Source: Nocardioides albus (GTDB lineage Bacteria; Actinomycetota; Actinomycetes; Propionibacteriales; Nocardioidaceae). From it: DNA of 64,000 nucleotides. The position numbers and the translations under genes are program-made. Every line of letters begins with the position of its first letter. Positions within the stretch are counted from its first letter, which is position 1. Below the pieces are notes generated by a model. It saw only the letters and a program-made list of their open reading frames with translations, had not been told where the DNA came from and did no database searches. Below, one piece after another: positions 16,529-25,109 of this stretch. The DNA lies in the NCBI RefSeq assembly GCF_014648255.1, contig NZ_BMQT01000001.1, positions 496,001 to 560,000 on the forward strand, read 5' to 3'.

Positions 16529-17530
16529 ATGGACACCGACATCGATGCCGAGCGCACCGCTCGCGATCTCGCAGCGCGGCGAATGTGGGCTGCCCGTGAG
16601 CTGGAGCTGCAGGACGGCGTCGCCAGCCGGGCCCAGCTCACCTGGGGTGGATACAGCCCGAACGGCATCCGTCGCGCGATCAGGCGCCGCGAGCTGCAAC
16701 CTGTCCACCGTGGCGTCTATGTCACCCACACCGGCCCCCTCACCTGGCGCCAGCGCGCCTGGGCAGCGGTCCTCTACGCCGGGCCGGCGGCGCTGTGCGG
16801 ACCATCCGTTCTCGAGCCGAAGCTCACCGACGAGTCCCATGGCCCCATCCACGTAGCCATCGACCACACCCGCCGCCTCGACCCACCACCCGGCATCGTC
16901 GTCCACCGAGTCGTCGGTCTCTCCCGCCAGATGTTCGCCGGCGCACGCCCACCCCGCCTCAAGCTCGAGGACAACGCCCTCCTCCGAGCCCGGGGCGCAA
17001 CCTCCGAGATGGAGGTCATCGGCCTCCTGGCCGACACCATCGGCCGCCGCGGCGTGACCACCAATGCCGTACGCACCGCCCTCAAGCGCCACCCGCGACT
17101 CTCCCGCCGCGCTTTCGTCATCGATCTCCTCGCCGACATCGACGCCGGCGCCTGCTCGGTCCTCGAGCACGCCTACCTCATCCGCGTCGAACGCGCCCAC
17201 GGCCTGCCGCCTGGCACCCGCCAGAGCCCACGTCAGACGCCGAACGGCCGAGAGTTCCGTGACGTCGAGTACGAGGCGTACGGCCTCGTCGTCGAGCTGG
17301 ACGGCCGACTCAACCATGAGTCCTGGAAAGCTCAGGGCCGTGACGCCGACCGCGACCTCGACGACCTGGCCCGAGGCGGTCGTGCCACAGCGAGGCTCCG
17401 CTGGCCCCAGGTCTACGACACCGCCTGCCGCACCGCCGCCAGAGTCAGCCAGATACTCAAGAACCGAGGCTGGACAGGCACTCCGCTCCCCTGTGGCAAA
17501 GGCTGTGACCTGGCGACCTGGGAGTTCTGA
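16529..17530 (+). CDS. AbiEi-type antitoxin-domain protein with DUF559-like nuclease fold
   Basis: A 333-residue protein. The N-terminal 85 residues match the AbiEi winged-helix domain (ASRAQLTWGGYSPNGIRRAI, LQPVHRGVYVTHTG). The C-terminal 100 residues (FRDVEYEAYGLVVELDGRLN, then RDADRDLDDLARGGRATARL) look like a DUF559/Vsr-like PD-(D/E)xK fold. Such proteins are multi-copy in actinobacteria and usually stand alone. No AbiEii toxin gene lies beside it, so a toxin-antitoxin role is not supported here. The ATG at 16529 has GGCAGG upstream. Confidence 0.8.
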   Translation: MDTDIDAERTARDLAARRMWAARELELQDGVASRAQLTWGGYSPNGIRRAIRRRELQPVHRGVYVTHTGPLTWRQRAWAAVLYAGPAALCGPSVLEPKLTDESHGPIHVAIDHTRRLDPPPGIVVHRVVGLSRQMFAGARPPRLKLEDNALLRARGATSEMEVIGLLADTIGRRGVTTNAVRTALKRHPRLSRRAFVIDLLADIDAGACSVLEHAYLIRVERAHGLPPGTRQSPRQTPNGREFRDVEYEAYGLVVELDGRLNHESWKAQGRDADRDLDDLARGGRATARLRWPQVYDTACRTAARVSQILKNRGWTGTPLPCGKGCDLATWEF

Positions 17531-17610
17531 GGCGGTGTCTTGAGCTTGTCGAAGGGTCACCCAGTGACACCGAGACTCCAACGTCGTCGGTTTGTTTCTC
17601 CCGCACCTGG

Positions 17611-17964
17611 TCAGAACGCGGGTGTTCCTTGGTGGTGGACCAGGCGCCAACCTTCGGGACGTCGCTGCCAGAGAGAGGTTCGCTGGACCCGGCGATCGCC
17701 TCTGACCGACTGCCACCGCAGGATCACCACGTCCTCCGTGATCGCGCGCCCGATGAGTCCGTGGACCTCGATGTCGGGAGTCTCGTCATCCTCGGCCAAG
17801 AGCATCCCCAGAATCGACTGGAGGTCCCACACCCGCCCCGAGGCCCCGATCTCCTCGAAGTCTGGCGCCAGCAGTCCGACGAGTCGTTCCTGGTCCGCGC
17901 GAACCGCCGCAGTCTGCAGCTCGCGCTCGAGCGCCATCACCTCGGCCAGATCCTCGTCTCTCAC
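17611..17964 (-). CDS. SnoaL/DUF4440-like (NTF2-fold) protein
   Basis: A 117-residue protein with the NTF2/DUF4440 pattern: VMALERELQTAAVRADQERL, LLAPDFEEIGASGRVWD, then strands ending WQRRPEGWRLVHHQGTPAF. This is a small alpha-beta barrel that binds or isomerises small molecules; the substrate is unknown. The GTG start at 17964 was chosen because the domain begins there; no strong ribosome site is visible. Convergent with the AbiEi-like gene across an 80-bp gap carrying a repeat fragment (TTGAGCTTGTCGAAGG). Confidence 0.75.
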   Translation of the reverse strand: MRDEDLAEVMALERELQTAAVRADQERLVGLLAPDFEEIGASGRVWDLQSILGMLLAEDDETPDIEVHGLIGRAITEDVVILRWQSVRGDRRVQRTSLWQRRPEGWRLVHHQGTPAF

Positions 17965-18271
17965 ACGCCGCAGGGTATTCGAGGACGATCTGGGAGTCCT
18001 GACGCCACCCACCGCGACTCCCGCGTCGACGGCATCACGATCACCGGACCATCTACCACCGAGGCGAGAAGGAGGCAGGCCCTCGATGCGTGCGTCCCAG
18101 GCCTCGGCTCCTCGACGATGAACGACCTCGCCCCCGACCTGGTCGGCACAGGCGACTCCGTGCTCCTCCGCTTCGTCCTGGACGAGTCCGGCTGGAACCG
18201 CGACAACTACGTCCGCATACCCTCCGGACCTGGGAGTCCTGGCGTCACCCAGTGACACCAGAAGTCCCACG
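17965..18271. other. Gene-poor stretch with imperfect stem-loop and related fragments
   Basis: No convincing gene in 307 bp. At 18232-18268 an imperfect 17-bp stem (GGGAGTCCTGGCGTCAC against GTGACACCAGAAGTCCC, three mismatches) sits just after the stop of the minus-strand HIT gene, a likely terminator. Fragments of the same sequence recur at 17557-17580 (GTCACCCAGTGACACC) and 17986-18006 (GGGAGTCCTGACGCCACCC), so this may be a small local repeat. A plus-strand 45-codon ORF at 18118-18255 is open but unsupported. Confidence 0.5.
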
Positions 18272-18637
18272 TCACGGTGCGACGACGCGGTTCCCACTGT
18301 GGATGTGGACGTGGAGGTGTTTGGAGTCTTGGTACGCACCCAGGTTGGTGAGGACTGCGGCGGCACCGTGCGTCGACTCCACCTCGCGCGCCACCGCCTG
18401 CACCAGCTCGAGCAGGGCACGGACATCCGCCTCGTCAGCAGCCGTCGCGGCGGTCAACGACGGGATGTGCCGCTTGGGAACGACGACGATGTGAACAGCC
18501 CAGAACGGCCGGGTGTGGTGGAACGCCAGCACCCGATCGTCCTCGTGAACCACCTCGAGCCGGTCGGGGTGCGGGATCGCGACGTCGCAGTAGAAGTCGT
18601 CCCCGCGATACCCGGCCCCAGCGCTCGATGGATCCAC
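18272..18637 (-). CDS. HIT-family nucleotide-binding protein
   Basis: A 121-residue protein with the histidine triad HLHVHIH near the C-terminus. The HIT core is FYCDVAIPHPDRLEVVHEDD, LAFHHTRPFWAVHIVVVPKR, then TNLGAYQDSKHLHVHIHSG. HIT proteins hydrolyse or transfer nucleotidyl groups (AMP-lysine, dinucleoside polyphosphates). The GTG at 18637 gives the usual length of about 120 residues; longer in-frame starts run into the nrdJ terminator. It follows nrdJ on the same strand but is separated by that hairpin. Confidence 0.87.
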   Translation of the reverse strand: MDPSSAGAGYRGDDFYCDVAIPHPDRLEVVHEDDRVLAFHHTRPFWAVHIVVVPKRHIPSLTAATAADEADVRALLELVQAVAREVESTHGAAAVLTNLGAYQDSKHLHVHIHSGNRVVAP

Positions 18638-18662
18638 CCGCGCAACCCTAGGACCCCACACA

Positions 18663-18708
18663 TGAGTCCGGTCCCGCACCCAGAAACTCGGGTGCGGGAC
18701 CGGACTCA
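18663..18708. terminator. Perfect 19-bp hairpin downstream of nrdJ
   Basis: Arms 18663-18681 and 18690-18708 are exact complements (left arm TGAGTCCGGTCCCGCACCC) with an 8-nt loop. It lies 15 bp past the nrdJ stop codon and before the HIT gene, so it should terminate nrdJ transcription. No T-run, as is common in high-GC actinobacteria. Confidence 0.8.
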
Positions 18709-18722
18709 CTCAGACTTCAGGC

Positions 18723-21665
18723 TCAGCTGCAACCAGACGTCGAGCCGCAGCCCTCGCAGACGTAGCAGGAGCCGGCGGGGCGCATCTTGGTGCCGCAGGT
18801 GAAGCAGAGCGGGCTGTCGATGGCCATGCCGCTGATCGACTCGAGCAGCTCGGCGGTGGTGTGCGCGGTCTTGGCCTCGCCCTTGGGCGCCTCCTCCGCA
18901 GCCACCTCCTCCTTGATGTCGGCGTCGACGACCTCGGACTTCGCCTCCGGGGCGGCCTTGCGCTCCTGAGCCGGCTTCTGGACGAGCTCGGCGGCGGTGG
19001 TGCCGCCGTTGGCGAGCTGCTCGTACGAGCCGGTCTCGAGGTAGCGCTGACGCTCGTCGGCCGAGTAGATGCCGAGCGCCGAGCGGTCCTCGAAGGACAT
19101 GTAGTCCAGCGCCAGCCGGCGGAAGACGTAGTCCATGAGCGACTGCGCCATGCGTACGTCCGGGTCGTCGGTCAGACCGGCGGGCTCGAACTTCAGGTTG
19201 GTGAACTTGGAGACGTAGGTCTCCAGGGGAACGCCGTACTGGAGGCCGACGGAGACCGCGATGGAGAACGCGTCCATGACACCGGCCAGGGTCGAACCCT
19301 GCTTGCCGAGCTTGAGGAAGACCTCACCGAGCTCGCCGTCGGCGTGGGCACCGGAGGTCATGTAGCCCTCGGCGCCACCGACCGTGAAGGAGGTGGTGCG
19401 CGAGACGCGCGACTTCGGCAGGCGCTTGCGGGTCGGCGCGTAGACGATCTTCTCGATGATCTTCTCGACGACCTCGGGCTCGACCTCGGCCTCAGCAGCC
19501 ACGGCAGCAGCGGCGGCAGCGGTGGAGAGACCCTGGTCCTTCTTCGCACCCTCCGACTTGCCGTCGGCCAGCGGCTGGCCGACCTTGCAGTTGTCGCGGT
19601 AGATCGCGGTGGCCTTCAGGCCCAGCTTCCACGACTCCATGTAGACCTGCTCGATCTCCTCGACCGTCGCGGTCTCGGGCAGGTTGACCGTCTTGGAGAT
19701 CGCACCGGAGAGGAACGGCTGCGTCGCGGCCATCATGCGTACGTGGCCCATCGGCTTCAGCGCGCGCTTGCCCATCGCGGTGTCGAAGACCTCGTAGTGC
19801 TCCTGGCGCAGGCCCGGCGCGTCGATGACGTGGCCGTTCTCGGCGATGTAGTCGACGATCGCCTCGATCTGCTCGGGCTGGTAGCCCATCTTCTTCAGCG
19901 CCCGCGGGATCACCTGGTTGACGATCTGCATCGAGCCGCCACCGACGAGCTTCTTGAACTTGACCAGCGAGAAGTCGGGCTCGATGCCGGTGGTGTCGCA
20001 GTCCATCATGAAGCCGATGGTGCCGGTCGGCGCGAGCAGCGAGGCCTGGGCGTTGCGGAAGCCGTTGACCCGGCCGATCTCGATGACGTCGGCCCACACC
20101 TTGGTCGCCGCGTCGATGATGTTGCGGTCGACCGGGTTGATCGAGCGGACCGCGTCGTTGGCGGCCTGGTGCTTGCGCATGACCCGCAGGTGGGCCTCGG
20201 CGTTGCGGGCGTAACCGGCGTACGGACCGACGACACCGGCCAGCTCGGCCGAGCGCTTGTAGCCGGCGCCGGTCATCAGCGAGGTGATGGCGGCAGCCAT
20301 GGTGCGGCCACCCTCGGAGTCGTAGCCGAGACCCATCGCCATCAGCAGCGCGCCGAGGTTGGCGTACCCGATGCCGAGCTGGCGGTAGTCGCGGGTGGTC
20401 TGGCCGATCGCCTCGGTCGGGAAGTCGGCGAAGCAGATGGAGATGTCCATCGCGGTGAAGACGACCTCGCAGGCCTGCTCGAAGCGCACGGCGTCGAAGG
20501 TGTCGTCGTCCTTGAGGAACTTCAGCAGGTTCAGCGACGCCAGGTTGCAGGAGGAGTTGTCCAGCGACATGTACTCCGAGCACGGGTTGGAGCCGGTGAT
20601 TCGGCCCGTCTCCGGGTTGGTGTGCCAGTCGTTGATGGTGTCGTCGTACTGCAGGCCCGGGTCGGCACACTCCCACGCGGCGACCGAGATCTTGCGGAAC
20701 AGCTCGCGGGCGTCGACCTCCTCGATGACCTCACCGGTGGTGCGCGCGCGGAGGCCGAACTTCTTGCCCTCCTCGACGGCACGCATGAACTCGTCGGAGA
20801 CGCGCACGGAGTTGTTGGCGTTCTGGTACTGCACGGACGAGATGTCCTTGCCGCCCAGGTCCATGTCGAAGCCGGCGTCGCGCAGCGCGCGGATCTTGTC
20901 CTCCTCGCGCGCCTTGGTCTCGACGAACTCCTCGATGTCGGGGTGGTCGACGTCGAGCACGACCATCTTCGCCGCGCGGCGGGTGGCGCCACCGGACTTG
21001 ATGGTGCCCGCGGACGCGTCGGCGCCACGCATGAAGGAGACCGGGCCGGAGGCGGTGCCGCCGGAGGACTTCAGCAGCTCCTTGGAGGAGCGGATGCGGG
21101 AGAGGTTGAGACCGGCACCGGAGCCGCCCTTGAAGATCAGGCCCTCCTCCTTGTACCAGTTCAGGATCGAGTCCATGGAGTCGTCGACCGAGAGGATGAA
21201 GCAGGCCGAGACCTGCTGGGGGGACTCGGTGCCGACGTTGAACCAGACCGGCGAGTTGAACGCGAAGTGCTGGTTGACCAGCAGCCAGGTGAGCTCGCGA
21301 CCGAAGAGATCGGCGTCGGCGTCGGAGGCGAAGTAGCCGTTCTCCTTGCCGGAGGCGACGTAGGTGTTCACGACCCGGTCGATCAGCTGCTTCAGGCTCT
21401 GCTCACGCTTCTCGGTGCCGAGCGCACCGCGGAAGTACTTGGTCGTCACGATCGTCGAGGCGTTGATCGACCAGAAGTCGGGGAACTCCACACCGGTCTG
21501 CTCGAAGACGGTCGCGCCGGTCTTCCAGTTCTTCTGGACGACATCGCGTCGCTCCCAGGTGATCTCGTCGTACGGGTGGACGCCCTCGGTGCTGAAGATC
21601 CGCTCGATCTTCAGCCCGGCGCCCGCCTTCGCCGATGCCTGTGCCTCTGCTGCTGTGTCTGTCAT
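18723..21665 (-). CDS. nrdJ: Adenosylcobalamin-dependent (class II) ribonucleotide reductase
   Basis: A 980-residue class II RNR that makes deoxyribonucleotides using a cobalamin-derived radical and so needs no oxygen or iron subunit. The barrel carries CFILSVDDSMDSILNW, FKGGSGAGLNLSRIRSSKEL, the active-site NPCSEYMSLDNSSCNLASLN, and PTGTIGFMMDCDT. The C-terminus ends in paired cysteine motifs (CFTCGTK, CYVCEGCGSTSGCS) that re-reduce the active site or bind zinc. The ATG at 21665 follows a strong GGGGGAACGG site. Downstream of nrdR on the same strand, the usual nrdRJ arrangement. No cobalamin riboswitch is seen in the 177-bp gap. Confidence 0.97.
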   Translation of the reverse strand: MTDTAAEAQASAKAGAGLKIERIFSTEGVHPYDEITWERRDVVQKNWKTGATVFEQTGVEFPDFWSINASTIVTTKYFRGALGTEKREQSLKQLIDRVVNTYVASGKENGYFASDADADLFGRELTWLLVNQHFAFNSPVWFNVGTESPQQVSACFILSVDDSMDSILNWYKEEGLIFKGGSGAGLNLSRIRSSKELLKSSGGTASGPVSFMRGADASAGTIKSGGATRRAAKMVVLDVDHPDIEEFVETKAREEDKIRALRDAGFDMDLGGKDISSVQYQNANNSVRVSDEFMRAVEEGKKFGLRARTTGEVIEEVDARELFRKISVAAWECADPGLQYDDTINDWHTNPETGRITGSNPCSEYMSLDNSSCNLASLNLLKFLKDDDTFDAVRFEQACEVVFTAMDISICFADFPTEAIGQTTRDYRQLGIGYANLGALLMAMGLGYDSEGGRTMAAAITSLMTGAGYKRSAELAGVVGPYAGYARNAEAHLRVMRKHQAANDAVRSINPVDRNIIDAATKVWADVIEIGRVNGFRNAQASLLAPTGTIGFMMDCDTTGIEPDFSLVKFKKLVGGGSMQIVNQVIPRALKKMGYQPEQIEAIVDYIAENGHVIDAPGLRQEHYEVFDTAMGKRALKPMGHVRMMAATQPFLSGAISKTVNLPETATVEEIEQVYMESWKLGLKATAIYRDNCKVGQPLADGKSEGAKKDQGLSTAAAAAAVAAEAEVEPEVVEKIIEKIVYAPTRKRLPKSRVSRTTSFTVGGAEGYMTSGAHADGELGEVFLKLGKQGSTLAGVMDAFSIAVSVGLQYGVPLETYVSKFTNLKFEPAGLTDDPDVRMAQSLMDYVFRRLALDYMSFEDRSALGIYSADERQRYLETGSYEQLANGGTTAAELVQKPAQERKAAPEAKSEVVDADIKEEVAAEEAPKGEAKTAHTTAELLESISGMAIDSPLCFTCGTKMRPAGSCYVCEGCGSTSGCS

Positions 21666-21792
21666 TCCGTTCCCCCTGTTGTCATCGATCGCTGTGCCGT
21701 GCTGCTGGTCGGTGCTGATGGTGGAGTCTCCTGTTGCGCCCGTTCGGGCTTCGTACTTCTTGTTCTGAGTCGTGCTGGCTCTGCCGTTTTGA

Positions 21793-21830
21793 GGCCCGGA
21801 CAGGTCGCTTCCCCACGGCCTGCCCGGGCC
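21793..21830 (-). promoter_or_regulatory. Stem-loop in the nrdR-nrdJ intergenic region
   Basis: In the minus-strand RNA, GGCCCGGGCAGG pairs with CCTGTCCGGGCC (one G-U pair) across a 14-nt loop. It starts about 12 nt after the nrdR stop and is 127 nt before nrdJ. It could be an nrdR terminator/attenuator or a processing site that sets different nrdR and nrdJ levels. Confidence 0.5.
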
Positions 21831-21842
21831 GGTCTGTGTGAT

Positions 21843-22343
21843 CTAGTCGGTGCCTACCGGCGCCTCGACCGGATGCTCTGCCTCGAAGTTCTTGACTTCC
21901 CGTTCCGTACGCAGCATCTGGATCTCCCGCTCGAAGTCGTCCGCCGACCCGAAGGCCCGGTAGACGCTGGCGAAGCGCAGATACGCCACCTCGTCGAGCT
22001 CGCGCAGCGGCGCGAGGATCGCCAACCCCACCTCGTGGCTGGGAACCTCGGCCAACCCCTGGCTGCGCAGCGCCTGCTCCACCTCTTGGCCGAGGCAGGC
22101 GAGCTGGTCCTCGGTGACCGGGCGGCCCTTGCACGCCTTGCGTACGCCGTGCACCGCCTTGTCGCGACTGAACGGCTCCGCTGCGCCGGAGCGCTTGGCC
22201 ACCATCAGCTGCATCTGCTCGACGGTCGTGAACCGCTTCCCGCACTCCTGGCACACCCGGCGGCGCCGGATCTGGCCACCCTCCTCGGCCACACGGGAGT
22301 CGAGCACCTTGGTGTCGCTGTGTCGGCAGAACGGACAGTGCAC
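21843..22343 (-). CDS. nrdR: Transcriptional repressor NrdR
   Basis: A 166-residue regulator. The zinc ribbon uses C3, C6, C31 and C34 (CPFC, then VCQECGKRF). The ATP-cone domain follows at about 49-139 ([34 protein letters not shown]). NrdR senses ATP/dATP and represses ribonucleotide reductase genes through paired boxes. The GTG at 22343 starts VHCPFC, the standard NrdR N-terminus. A matching pair of boxes lies 135-180 bp upstream, so autoregulation of nrdRJ is likely. A nrdR, LysM gene, lexA order is also known in mycobacteria. Confidence 0.96.
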   Translation of the reverse strand: MHCPFCRHSDTKVLDSRVAEEGGQIRRRRVCQECGKRFTTVEQMQLMVAKRSGAAEPFSRDKAVHGVRKACKGRPVTEDQLACLGQEVEQALRSQGLAEVPSHEVGLAILAPLRELDEVAYLRFASVYRAFGSADDFEREIQMLRTEREVKNFEAEHPVEAPVGTD

Positions 22344-22475
22344 GGTCGAGCCCCTCTCATGAAGCCTGTGGATCCAGGCCGTCTCAACGGCGGCCCGAGC
22401 CTGTGGAACCTGTGGATACGAGCGTGGACCCCTGTGGAACAACACCCTCATGGCTGTGAGTCATCCACCCGTTCA

Positions 22476-22524
22476 TGTGAACTAGATGTGGATAACTACA
22501 GCCGTGTAACTACTAGATGTAGTG
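22476..22524 (-). promoter_or_regulatory. Two NrdR boxes in the nrdR promoter region
   Basis: The minus-strand motif ACATCTAGT occurs twice, at 22481-22489 and 22512-22520, exactly 31 bp apart, within partly palindromic contexts (CACTACATCTAGTAGTTACA and CCACATCTAGTTCACAT). NrdR boxes typically come in pairs about 31-32 bp apart, three helical turns. The remaining 22344-22651 region holds no gene; it carries AT-richer promoter-like sequence for nrdR and several TCCACAG copies. Confidence 0.75.
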
Positions 22525-22651
22525 GTAACCGTACGCCCGCCCCTCAGTCGATGCAAGCGAGCGTCGGGTTTCCCGCCTGCACGGCGTGTCGCCGAGCCAA
22601 ACACCGAAAGATTCCGGTTCAACGGCACCGGGCTGGACTCCATGCGTAAGA

Positions 22652-23635
22652 ATGACCCCCGTGACAAACATTTCCGGAGGAAATCGCGTCGGGTCGCGGA
22701 GAGGCACGCGCCCTAGAAGCGGTCCCCGGCCACCTTTCATCTTGCCTGCGATCGCGACACTGGCATTCCTGATCATCTGGGGAGTGCTGGTGTGGGTCGC
22801 CGTCGGTTTCGGGGCCGACGCACGGGGAGGCGATTCCGGCGCCTGGGTGAAGCTCGCCATCGCGGCGGTCGTCGCAGTCGCCTGTCTCTTCTTGACCTTC
22901 ACCTTCGCCGGAAAGGCCTGGCGGGCCTTCACCGGCTCCTCCACCCCGCCGCCCACCGACGACTACGCCGGAAACCACTCCAACGCCTACGTCGAGGAGC
23001 AGGACTACCCCAACCAGGCCTACTCCGAGCAGGCCTATTCGGACCAGGACTACTACGGCACCGGCTCCTACGGCTACGAGGACACCGGCTCCTACGCCCG
23101 ACACAGCACCGATACCGGGAGCCAGCCGCCCTACGGCGGCACCGGGAGTCGCTCGGCCTACACCGACGCGGGCTCCCAGTCGCCGTACGGCTATCCCGGA
23201 GACGACCAGGGATACGGCAACACCGGCAGCCGGGCTGCCTACGGCGCATCGGCCTACCAGCCGCCGACCAGTCCCCCGCCGACCCCGCAGCCCTACTACT
23301 CCAGCCCCACCACGCCGACCTCGACACCGGCCTCGACACCACAGAGCATCCCGAGGTACGGAGCGCAGGGATACACGACCGACAGCTATCCGACCCAGCA
23401 GGCCGGAACGCCGCAGTACCAGTCGGGCTCCTACCCTGCCCCGATCAGCCAGGGCCAGACCGGCTCCAGGGCTCGTCTGACCCCGGACCCGGGCGCGACG
23501 CAGGCGATGCCGACTCAGCGGCAGCCGCAGGAGCCGCCCGCCCAACCGGACGAGGAGTGGCCACCGCGCCACAGCATCCGCAACAAGCAGTGGCCGCCGG
23601 CCGAGCCGGACGGCCCCTACCGCGGACGCCACTGA
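22652..23635 (+). CDS. Membrane protein with Tyr/Gly/Ser/Pro-rich disordered tail
   Basis: A 327-residue protein. A short basic N-terminus is followed by two transmembrane helices (LPAIATLAFLIIWGVLVWVA and LAIAAVVAVACLFLTFTFAG). About 230 residues of low complexity then repeat short motifs such as GTGSYGYEDTGSY, TGSRSAYTDAGSQ and TGSRAAYGA. The tail is tyrosine-, glutamine- and proline-rich and probably disordered and cytoplasmic. The start is uncertain: ATG 22652 or GTG 22661. Divergent from nrdR, so the 22344-22651 region serves both. Function unknown. Confidence 0.7.
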   Translation: MTPVTNISGGNRVGSRRGTRPRSGPRPPFILPAIATLAFLIIWGVLVWVAVGFGADARGGDSGAWVKLAIAAVVAVACLFLTFTFAGKAWRAFTGSSTPPPTDDYAGNHSNAYVEEQDYPNQAYSEQAYSDQDYYGTGSYGYEDTGSYARHSTDTGSQPPYGGTGSRSAYTDAGSQSPYGYPGDDQGYGNTGSRAAYGASAYQPPTSPPPTPQPYYSSPTTPTSTPASTPQSIPRYGAQGYTTDSYPTQQAGTPQYQSGSYPAPISQGQTGSRARLTPDPGATQAMPTQRQPQEPPAQPDEEWPPRHSIRNKQWPPAEPDGPYRGRH

Positions 23636-23647
23636 CCCGGAGACAGC

Positions 23648-23687
23648 GAGAGTGCTGCAGACGCTTCCCATCGTCTGCAGCACTCTC
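23648..23687. terminator. Bidirectional 16-bp hairpin terminator
   Basis: Arms 23648-23663 (GAGAGTGCTGCAGACG) and 23672-23687 pair perfectly with an 8-nt loop. It sits between the convergent Tyr/Gly-rich membrane protein gene and the LysM gene. Confidence 0.8.
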
Positions 23688-23746
23688 ACTTCTTCCCGGT
23701 GGCCGGCCGCCAGGGTGAGGGAGCAGCCGGACATCTGTGGAGCGCC

Positions 23747-24124
23747 CTACGGCGCAGTCGGGACGATCAGGGTCTGCCCGGAAAGGAGCATCGAGGACTC
23801 GAGGCCATTGAGCTCCTTGATCGCCTGCTCCATCTCCCGAATCGAAGCATCGGTGCCGACGACGGCCTTCGCCGAGATGTCCCAGAGGGTGTCGCCATCG
23901 CCGACGACCATCGTGTGGGCGGAGGAACCGGAGCTTTTTTCGGCACCGTTCTCCGCCGCGAACGCCACCCGCGCCCCGATCAGCGCGATTCCGAAGAGGA
24001 CGACGAGCGCGAACGCGAACACGACGACCCGTCCCCGCCGGGTGAGCCGCACGGTCGAACGGCGCTCCTCCCGCACAGGACGGGGCGGCTCGGCTACGGG
24101 CAGCACATAGACGGTTGCACTCAT
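23747..24124 (-). CDS. SOS-linked LysM membrane protein (cell-division inhibitor candidate)
   Basis: A 125-residue protein with a basic cytoplasmic start, one transmembrane helix (VVVFAFALVVLFGIALIGA) and an extracellular LysM domain (VVGDGDTLWDISAKAVVG, ending LLSGQTLIVPTAP). LysM binds peptidoglycan. Position and architecture match ChiZ (Rv2719c) of Mycobacterium and YneA-like SOS division inhibitors, which lie divergent from lexA. Only the LysM part, not a hydrolase, is visible here. The ATG at 24124 was chosen; promoter boxes for LexA lie 25-75 bp upstream. Damage-induced delay of division is inferred. Confidence 0.85.
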   Translation of the reverse strand: MSATVYVLPVAEPPRPVREERRSTVRLTRRGRVVVFAFALVVLFGIALIGARVAFAAENGAEKSSGSSAHTMVVGDGDTLWDISAKAVVGTDASIREMEQAIKELNGLESSMLLSGQTLIVPTAP

Positions 24125-24148
24125 CAAGGCCTCCAGATCATGAGTCTC

Positions 24149-24272
24149 TCGATCACGTGTTCGATCGAGCACATGTTCGAAGTTAGATCACGTGTTCGAA
24201 CAACGCAAGTAACGCGCCCAAGATTTTTCGACCGCCGACACGCGATGCAGAAGAGATCGAACAGATGTTTGA
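24149..24272. promoter_or_regulatory. Cluster of four LexA-binding SOS boxes
   Basis: Actinobacterial SOS boxes follow TCGAAC-N4-GTTCGA. Matches: 24149-24164 TCGATCACGTGTTCGA, directly abutting 24165-24180 TCGAGCACATGTTCGA; 24184-24199 TAGATCACGTGTTCGA; and 24257-24272 TCGAACAGATGTTTGA. The first three are nearer the LysM gene, the last is 33 bp before the lexA ATG. Each differs from the palindrome by one or two bases. Confidence 0.9.
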
Positions 24273-24304
24273 AGTCGTGGTGCCAGAGGGACTAATGTGA
24301 TGAC

Positions 24305-25087
24305 ATGACCACGCAGAAGACAGGCACCGGATCAGGCGGTTCGAAGAAGAGCCGCGTCCGCGAGCTGCCCGACGGGCCGCCGGACGCGACCGGGCTCACG
24401 CCGCGTCAGCAGCGCATCCTCGCTCACCTGCGCGACAGCATCGAGCAGCGCGGCTACCCGCCCAGCATGCGCGAGATCGGCGCCGCGGTCGGGCTGACCA
24501 GCACCAGCAGCGTCGCCCACCAGCTCCGCGCGCTCGAGCAGCGTGGTCTGATCCGCAAGGACCCGAAGCGACCCCGCGCCCTCGAGGTCTTCCTCCCGGA
24601 GGTGATGGCCCACCGCAAGGCCATGTCCGGCGAGCCCGAGGAGACCAGCACAGCCGAGTCGACGATCGCCGCCGAGGCCGCCGTCAACCCCAACCCCGAC
24701 GCCGCCATGGTCCCGCTGGTCGGTCGGATCGCGGCCGGTGGCCCGATCCTGGCCGAGGAGACCTCGAGCCAGCAGAGCGTCGAGGACGTCTTCCCGCTGC
24801 CCAAGCAGCTGGTCGGCAACGGCGACCTCTTCCTGCTCTCGGTTTCCGGTGACTCGATGGTCGACGCCGCCATCTGCGACGGCGACTTCGTGGTCGTCCG
24901 CCAGCAGCCGACCGCGGAGAACGGCGAGATCGTGGCCGCGCTGATCGACGGCGAGGCGACGGTCAAGACGCTCTCCCGCAAGGACGGCAAGGTGTGGCTG
25001 CTGCCGCACAACGCTGCGTACGAGCCGATCGACGGCACCCACGCGACGATCCTCGGCAAGGTGACAGCGGTTCTCCGTAGCCTCTGA
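24305..25087 (+). CDS. lexA: LexA repressor
   Basis: A 260-residue SOS repressor. The winged HTH covers 30-95 ([40 protein letters not shown]). The self-cleavage site is Ala144-Gly145 (GRIAAGG). The catalytic dyad is Ser184 ([10 protein letters not shown]) and Lys221 (GEATVKTL). The N-terminus is extended by about 25 basic residues and the linker (about 105-130) is longer than in E. coli. RecA-stimulated cleavage would derepress its own gene and the divergent LysM gene through the SOS boxes. Confidence 0.97.
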   Translation: MTTQKTGTGSGGSKKSRVRELPDGPPDATGLTPRQQRILAHLRDSIEQRGYPPSMREIGAAVGLTSTSSVAHQLRALEQRGLIRKDPKRPRALEVFLPEVMAHRKAMSGEPEETSTAESTIAAEAAVNPNPDAAMVPLVGRIAAGGPILAEETSSQQSVEDVFPLPKQLVGNGDLFLLSVSGDSMVDAAICDGDFVVVRQQPTAENGEIVAALIDGEATVKTLSRKDGKVWLLPHNAAYEPIDGTHATILGKVTAVLRSL

Positions 25088-25109
25088 GGCCTGACTACTG
25101 CGTGAAGTC

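Noticed and set aside
16529..17530. Complete AbiE toxin-antitoxin system
   Set aside because: Only the AbiEi-type protein is present; no nucleotidyltransferase toxin (AbiEii) adjoins it.
18118..18255. Short 45-codon plus-strand gene
   Set aside because: Readable peptide but no good ribosome site, no known family, and its last codons lie in a stem-loop repeat.
18861..22649. Plus-strand 1262-codon open frame opposite nrdJ and nrdR
   Set aside because: It is the antisense shadow of two well-supported genes, with no family motif and Arg/Leu/Asp/Gly composition typical of high-GC shadow frames.
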